A program made the position numbers and the translations under genes. Below, piece by piece: positions 59,992-64,000 of a stretch of 64,000 nt of DNA; the stretch's first letter is position 1, and every line of letters begins with the position of its first letter. Source of the DNA: Psychroflexus lacisalsi (GTDB lineage Bacteria > Bacteroidota > Bacteroidia > Flavobacteriales > Flavobacteriaceae); assembly GCF_020164495.1 (NCBI RefSeq), contig NZ_JAIQYZ010000004.1, positions 119,458 to 183,457 of the forward strand, read 5' to 3'. The notes beneath the pieces are model-generated. The model worked only from the letters and a program-made list of their open reading frames with translations, ran no database searches and was not told where the DNA came from.

Positions 59992-62835
59992 CTAAATATA
60001 AGCTTCAATTGGTGCACAGGTACAAGTTAGATTTCTGTCCCCATAGGCTTCATCGACTCTTCTTGTCGATGGCCAGAATTTATTTTCTGCTACAAAGGGA
60101 AGTGGGAAGGCAGCAGTTTGTCTGCTGTAGTCAAATTCCCAGTTCTCAGCTGTCAGCATAGCAATAGTATGAGGCGCGTTTTTGAGCACATTGTTAGGAT
60201 TATCCTTATCGCATGTTTCAACTTCTTGTTTTATTGAAATCATAGCTTCACAAAATCTGTCAAGTTCAGCCTTGCTTTCGCTTTCTGTAGGTTCAATCAT
60301 CATTGTTCCTGCAACAGGGAAAGATACAGTAGGTGAGTGGAACCCATAATCAATAAGCCTTTTGGCAATATCTTTTACTTCTATTCCATACTCTTTAAAA
60401 TCTCTGCAATCTATAATCATTTCGTGAGCAGCTCTACCTTTTTCTCCAGAGTATAAGGTTTTGTAATGACCTTTCAATTTAGCCTGAATATAATTTGCAT
60501 TAAGAATAGCATACTCGGTGGATTCTCTCAGCCCTTCTTCACCAAGCATTCTAATGTATGCGTAAGAAATTAAGCAAACAAATGCAGATCCAAAAGGTGC
60601 GGCAGATATGGAAGAAATTGCCTCTGTTCCGCCAGTTTCAATTAATGGGTTATTTGGTAAAAATGGAGCTAATTGTTTTGCTACACAAATAGGGCCAACG
60701 CCTGGCCCACCACCTCCGTGAGGAATAGCAAAGGTTTTGTGTAAGTTCAAATGACAAACATCTGCACCAATTCTGCCTGGGCTGGTCAATCCAACTTGAG
60801 CATTCATATTAGCACCGTCCATGTAGACTTGTCCGCCGTGTTCGTGAATCAAAGCCGTAATTTTTCTGATGTCAGACTCAAACACTCCGTGAGTAGAGGG
60901 ATAAGTGACCATCAATGCAGCTAAATTATCGCTGTGTTTTTCAGCCTTAGCTGTTAAATCGTCAATGTCGATATTCCCTTTGTCTGTTGCTTTAATCACG
61001 ACAACTTTCATTCCAGCCATTACTGCACTTGCGGGGTTCGTTCCGTGCGCAGACGATGGGACCAAGCAAATATTTCTATGAGAATCATTTCTGGATTTAT
61101 GATACGCGCGTATCACCATCAAACCGGCATATTCTCCTTGAGCTCCAGAATTTGGTTGCAAGGAAGTGGCAGCAAATCCAGTGATTTCAGTCAAATAATC
61201 TTCTAACTTTGAAAGTATTTCGTGGTATCCTGCAGCTTGATTCTTTGGCACGAAAGGGTGAATATTTCCCCATTGTGGATTGGAAAGCGGCAGCATTTCT
61301 GAAGCAGCATTTAGTTTCATGGTGCAAGATCCTAAAGAAATCATGGAATGATTTAATGCCAAATCTTTCCTTTCTAATCTTTTGATGTAACGCATCAATT
61401 CAGTTTCCGAGTGATAGCTGTTGAAAACATCATGAGTTAAAAACTCACTTTCTCTCTTCAATTCGCTTACATCAATAATGCTGTCTGATAAATCTTTGAT
61501 AGCTTCTTTGTCCTTTTCTGAAGCCTCTTCAAAAATGTCTAAAATCTCATTCAAATCCTGGATAGATGTTGTTTCATTGATAGAAATACATACACTTTCA
61601 GCATCAGGATAATAGAAATTCACTTCTTTTCGTTCAGCAATGTCTTTAATCTTTTTGGCATCCGCTTTTATGAAAATGGTATCAAAGTATAATTTATTGA
61701 CCTGATAAAATCCTAGTTTTTCTAATCCTTCACTTAAGCTTACAGTGTTCTTGTGGATTTTATTGGCGATAAACTTTAGACCTTTTGGTCCGTGATAGAC
61801 AGCGTACATCCCAGCCATTACCGCAAGTAAAACTTGAGCTGTGCAGATATTGGAAGTCGCTTTGTCTCTTTTTATATGTTGTTCTCTCGTTTGAAGAGCC
61901 ATTCTCAGTGAGGTATTGTCATCCATGTCTTTGGTGACGCCTATGATCCTTCCTGGAATATTTCTTTTGTATTCTTTTTTGGTTGCAAAATAGGCTGCAT
62001 GTGGCCCGCCGTAACCTAATGGGATTCCAAAACGCTGTGTAGTTCCCACTACAACATCTACTCCCCAATCTCCTGGAGCTTCCAGAAGAGTTAAGCTCAG
62101 TAAATCTGCTGCAACAGCAACTTTTATGTTGTTTGCTTGAGCTTTTTTAGTGAATTCGTGGTAATCGTGAATCTCTCCATGTTTACCGGAATATTGTATC
62201 AATGCTCCAAAATAACTTTCATCAAAATCAAATTTTTCGGGATTGCCTACAACCAATTCAATCTCCAAAGGCTCAGATCTCGTTTTTAACAATGCTAAAG
62301 TTTGTGGCAACACATTCTCTCCAACAAAAAACTTGACAATGTTATTTTTCTTTTGCTCACGTGAACGCACCGCAAATAATAAAGTCATAGCTTCAGCAGC
62401 AGATGTGGCTTCGTCTAGTAATGAGGCATTAGCCAATTCCATACCTGTTAAATCAGAAACCATGGTTTGGAAATTTAATAAAGCCTCAAGTCTGCCTTGA
62501 GCGATTTCAGCCTGATAAGGAGTATAAGCAGTATACCAGCCTGGATTTTCAAATACATTTCTTTGAATAACCGCTGGAAGAATTGCTTGGTGGTAGCCTA
62601 ATCCAATGTAGGATTTGTATACCTTGTTTTGACTGGCTAAACCCTGTACGTGGTTTGAGAATTCAAACTCAGTTAATGGCTCTGGCAAATTCAATTTCCT
62701 TTCCAACTTAATATCATTCGGTATGGTCTCATAGATAAGTTCACCTACGGACTCTGCGCCTACCTCGTTAAGCATCTCTTTTATACTCTCACCTCTAGGA
62801 CCTATGTGTCTTGATGAAAATGATTCTGTATTCAT
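59992..62835 (-). CDS. gcvP: Glycine dehydrogenase (P-protein of the glycine cleavage system)
   Basis: The 947-residue single-chain P-protein decarboxylates glycine and passes the aminomethyl group to the lipoyl H-protein. It begins FSSRHIGPRGESIKEML, has TPYQAEIAQGRLEALLNFQT in the first half, and carries the PLP-lysine in HLNLHKTFAIPHGGGGPG. I chose the ATG at 62835 (MNTESFSSRHIG) because the -7 promoter element at 62860-62867 would overlap the other start at 62862. Its length fits the fused family. The H- and T-protein genes are not in the window. Confidence 0.93.
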   Translation of the reverse strand: MNTESFSSRHIGPRGESIKEMLNEVGAESVGELIYETIPNDIKLERKLNLPEPLTEFEFSNHVQGLASQNKVYKSYIGLGYHQAILPAVIQRNVFENPGWYTAYTPYQAEIAQGRLEALLNFQTMVSDLTGMELANASLLDEATSAAEAMTLLFAVRSREQKKNNIVKFFVGENVLPQTLALLKTRSEPLEIELVVGNPEKFDFDESYFGALIQYSGKHGEIHDYHEFTKKAQANNIKVAVAADLLSLTLLEAPGDWGVDVVVGTTQRFGIPLGYGGPHAAYFATKKEYKRNIPGRIIGVTKDMDDNTSLRMALQTREQHIKRDKATSNICTAQVLLAVMAGMYAVYHGPKGLKFIANKIHKNTVSLSEGLEKLGFYQVNKLYFDTIFIKADAKKIKDIAERKEVNFYYPDAESVCISINETTSIQDLNEILDIFEEASEKDKEAIKDLSDSIIDVSELKRESEFLTHDVFNSYHSETELMRYIKRLERKDLALNHSMISLGSCTMKLNAASEMLPLSNPQWGNIHPFVPKNQAAGYHEILSKLEDYLTEITGFAATSLQPNSGAQGEYAGLMVIRAYHKSRNDSHRNICLVPSSAHGTNPASAVMAGMKVVVIKATDKGNIDIDDLTAKAEKHSDNLAALMVTYPSTHGVFESDIRKITALIHEHGGQVYMDGANMNAQVGLTSPGRIGADVCHLNLHKTFAIPHGGGGPGVGPICVAKQLAPFLPNNPLIETGGTEAISSISAAPFGSAFVCLISYAYIRMLGEEGLRESTEYAILNANYIQAKLKGHYKTLYSGEKGRAAHEMIIDCRDFKEYGIEVKDIAKRLIDYGFHSPTVSFPVAGTMMIEPTESESKAELDRFCEAMISIKQEVETCDKDNPNNVLKNAPHTIAMLTAENWEFDYSRQTAAFPLPFVAENKFWPSTRRVDEAYGDRNLTCTCAPIEAYI

Positions 62836-62859
62836 TGAAAGATTTTTAAAATTTGCACA

Positions 62860-62867
62860 CAAAAATA
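62860..62867 (-). promoter_or_regulatory. Promoter -7 element of gcvP
   Basis: On the minus strand TATTTTTG fits TANNTTTG and lies 25 bases before the chosen start. No clear -33 element is seen. Confidence 0.4.
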
Positions 62868-62947
62868 CATTATTTATAATGAAACAATAGTTTAAGACGT
62901 GTTCACTATAGTTAACTTTTCAATAAAAATATATTCTGTAAAAACTC

Positions 62948-62955
62948 TACTTTTG
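62948..62955 (+). promoter_or_regulatory. Promoter -7 element of the UbiA-like gene
   Basis: TACTTTTG fits TANNTTTG. It ends 5 bases before the GTG start, so the transcript would be close to leaderless. Confidence 0.4.
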
Positions 62956-62960
62956 TCGAT

Positions 62961-63773
62961 GTGATTTTTTTATCAAAACTCTTAAGGCTTTATATCAACT
63001 CAAGCATTCACGTTGCGTTTGCAGTTCTTGCCTTCACTTGCATCACATATTTGGATTTTGATTTAAACCTTCAATACCATGTACTTTCCTTTGTTTTCTT
63101 TTCAACGATTACAGCCTACACATTCGTGAAGTACATTCCTTTACTTGTAAGTCCAGATTATAAAATAAGTATTAGCCTAAAACTTATATATGCTTTAGCT
63201 CTTTTTTCTATTATTCCTGTCATCTATTTTTTATTGTATTTTGATATTTATGATATCTTATTTATTATTGGGTTAATCACGCTTACATTATTATATGTAC
63301 TTCCATTTTTACCTAGAGCAAAAAACCTGAGAGACGTAAGTGGTTTAAAAATATTTATAATTGCAATAGTTTGGTCAGGTACTACAGTTGTTTTACCATT
63401 GATTTCTTCTGAAATTGCATTGAGTTCGTTTTCTACTGAAGAAATACTCTATATATGTAGTAGATTCTTGATTGTTGTAGCGCTTATCATTCCTTTTGAA
63501 ATAAGAGATTTACGATTAGATCAAATATATTTAAAAACCTTACCACAGGTTTTAGGAGTATCCAGATCTAAAATCCTTGCATTAAGTTTCCTTTTGCTTT
63601 CGATGTTTCTATCAAGTTATTTGATGTTGGATACATACATATATATATTGATGCATTTTATCATAATAATACTTGTGTTGAAGGCGAATCGTCAAAATTC
63701 GTTCTATTACACCTCGTTTTGGGTAGAAGTGGTGCCTGTATTGTGGTTTCTTTTAAAATATTTTATAGGTTAA
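62961..63773 (+). CDS. UbiA-like prenyltransferase-family membrane protein
   Basis: The 270-residue protein has eight or so membrane segments (the first being FAVLAFTCITYLDFDLN) and resembles the UbiA superfamily, with IPFEIRDLRLDQIYLKTLPQ in place of the second Asp-rich motif. The first Asp-rich motif (NxxxDxxxD) is not clear, so enzymatic activity is uncertain. The start is GTG at 62961, directly after a promoter element; no ATG is available near the N-terminus. Confidence 0.6.
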   Translation: MIFLSKLLRLYINSSIHVAFAVLAFTCITYLDFDLNLQYHVLSFVFFSTITAYTFVKYIPLLVSPDYKISISLKLIYALALFSIIPVIYFLLYFDIYDILFIIGLITLTLLYVLPFLPRAKNLRDVSGLKIFIIAIVWSGTTVVLPLISSEIALSSFSTEEILYICSRFLIVVALIIPFEIRDLRLDQIYLKTLPQVLGVSRSKILALSFLLLSMFLSSYLMLDTYIYILMHFIIIILVLKANRQNSFYYTSFWVEVVPVLWFLLKYFIG

Positions 63774-63837
63774 GAAGTGGTATTTCAGTCGGTTAGGATT
63801 GCAACCATAAAATCTTTCAAAAAAACCTTTAAAAAAG

Positions 63838-63870
63838 TTTGGTAGGAAGAGGGAAAGAGTTGTAGTTTTG
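63838..63870 (+). promoter_or_regulatory. Strong Bacteroidota promoter, first of a tandem pair
   Basis: TTTG at 63838-63841 is followed after 21 bases by TAGTTTTG at 63863-63870, a full match to the consensus. No gene begins in the last 160 bases of the window, so it drives something beyond the edge. Confidence 0.6.
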
Positions 63871-63938
63871 CACCCCGCTAATTGAGGTACTGAGAGGAGA
63901 TGTAAGGCAGGAGTAGGGATAATTTGAAGTTATTTTTA

Positions 63939-63970
63939 CTTGTGAGGTATGAAGATAAGTTGTAGTTTTG
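63939..63970 (+). promoter_or_regulatory. Strong Bacteroidota promoter, second of a tandem pair
   Basis: CTTG at 63939-63942 is followed after 20 bases by TAGTTTTG at 63963-63970. The words GTTGTAGTTTTGC around both -7 elements are identical and exactly 100 bases apart. Tandem promoters of this kind are typical of rRNA operons, but no RNA gene is visible here. Confidence 0.55.
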
Positions 63971-64000
63971 CCCTCCCGGAAAAATTTAGTTTTCGTTCAT

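Noticed and set aside
62835..62862. The upstream ATG as the start of gcvP
   Set aside because: The extra nine residues (MCANFKNLS) are not part of the family and the ATG overlaps the -7 promoter element.

Overview
The window reads as chromosomal DNA of a gliding member of the Bacteroidota, most likely the family Flavobacteriaceae. The evidence is a conserved block of gldJ, porU and porV (gliding motility and type IX secretion), two large proteins with type A T9SS sorting tails, AT-rich DNA, and promoters of the Bacteroidota TTTG / TANNTTTG type. I cannot name the genus from sequence alone.

Region 1 (1-6.8 kb) is mobile-element debris: the 3' part of an IS5-like transposase, a plasmid/phage-style recombination cluster (Sak4-like ATPase, DUF3871-like protein), a protein with polymerase-like palm motifs, a GIY-YIG/NUMOD1 endonuclease and a beheaded serine recombinase.

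Region 2 (6.8-18.4 kb) is a defence and accessory island that looks like an integron-style cassette array without a visible integrase. The bases that open a gene unit are the reverse complement of bases at the end of the same unit (clear for three units, weaker for a fourth), and long imperfect palindromes resembling attC sites separate them. One unit carries two TIR-like proteins followed by a caspase-like protease, the layout of a type IV Thoeris-like system; the first TIR gene has a single-base frameshift. The next unit carries a single-chain restriction-modification enzyme and a DUF4209-like protein with a HEPN-type RNNVAH motif. Further units hold small secreted or unknown proteins.

Region 3 (18.4-22.7 kb) is decayed: interrupted unknown genes, a membrane-anchored protein with an internal duplication, and a nonsense-interrupted small GIY-YIG gene lying between two structured repeats that resemble the 3' end of a tRNA followed by a GAAA-loop terminator.

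Region 4 (22.7-32.7 kb) holds a duplicated pair, each a giant T9SS-secreted adhesin-like protein followed by a tiny membrane protein. Next to the first pair is a four-helix DUF2383 gene that has lost its 5' end. A secreted amidohydrolase lies between the pairs.

Region 5 (32.7-64 kb) is ordinary core genome: a MoxR/ChlI ATPase with a VWA protein, a MATE exporter, murF, gldJ, porU, porV, cdd, pyruvate dehydrogenase E1-alpha and E2, an M28 peptidase, an SDR, a SprT-like protein, mannose-1-phosphate guanylyltransferase, a DUF389 membrane protein, an MlaEF-type ABC pair, a PafA-type phosphatase, a KAS III/methyltransferase/glycosyltransferase operon, gcvP and a UbiA-like membrane protein. The last 160 bases hold two tandem strong promoters that probably drive a stable-RNA or other highly expressed operon beyond the edge.
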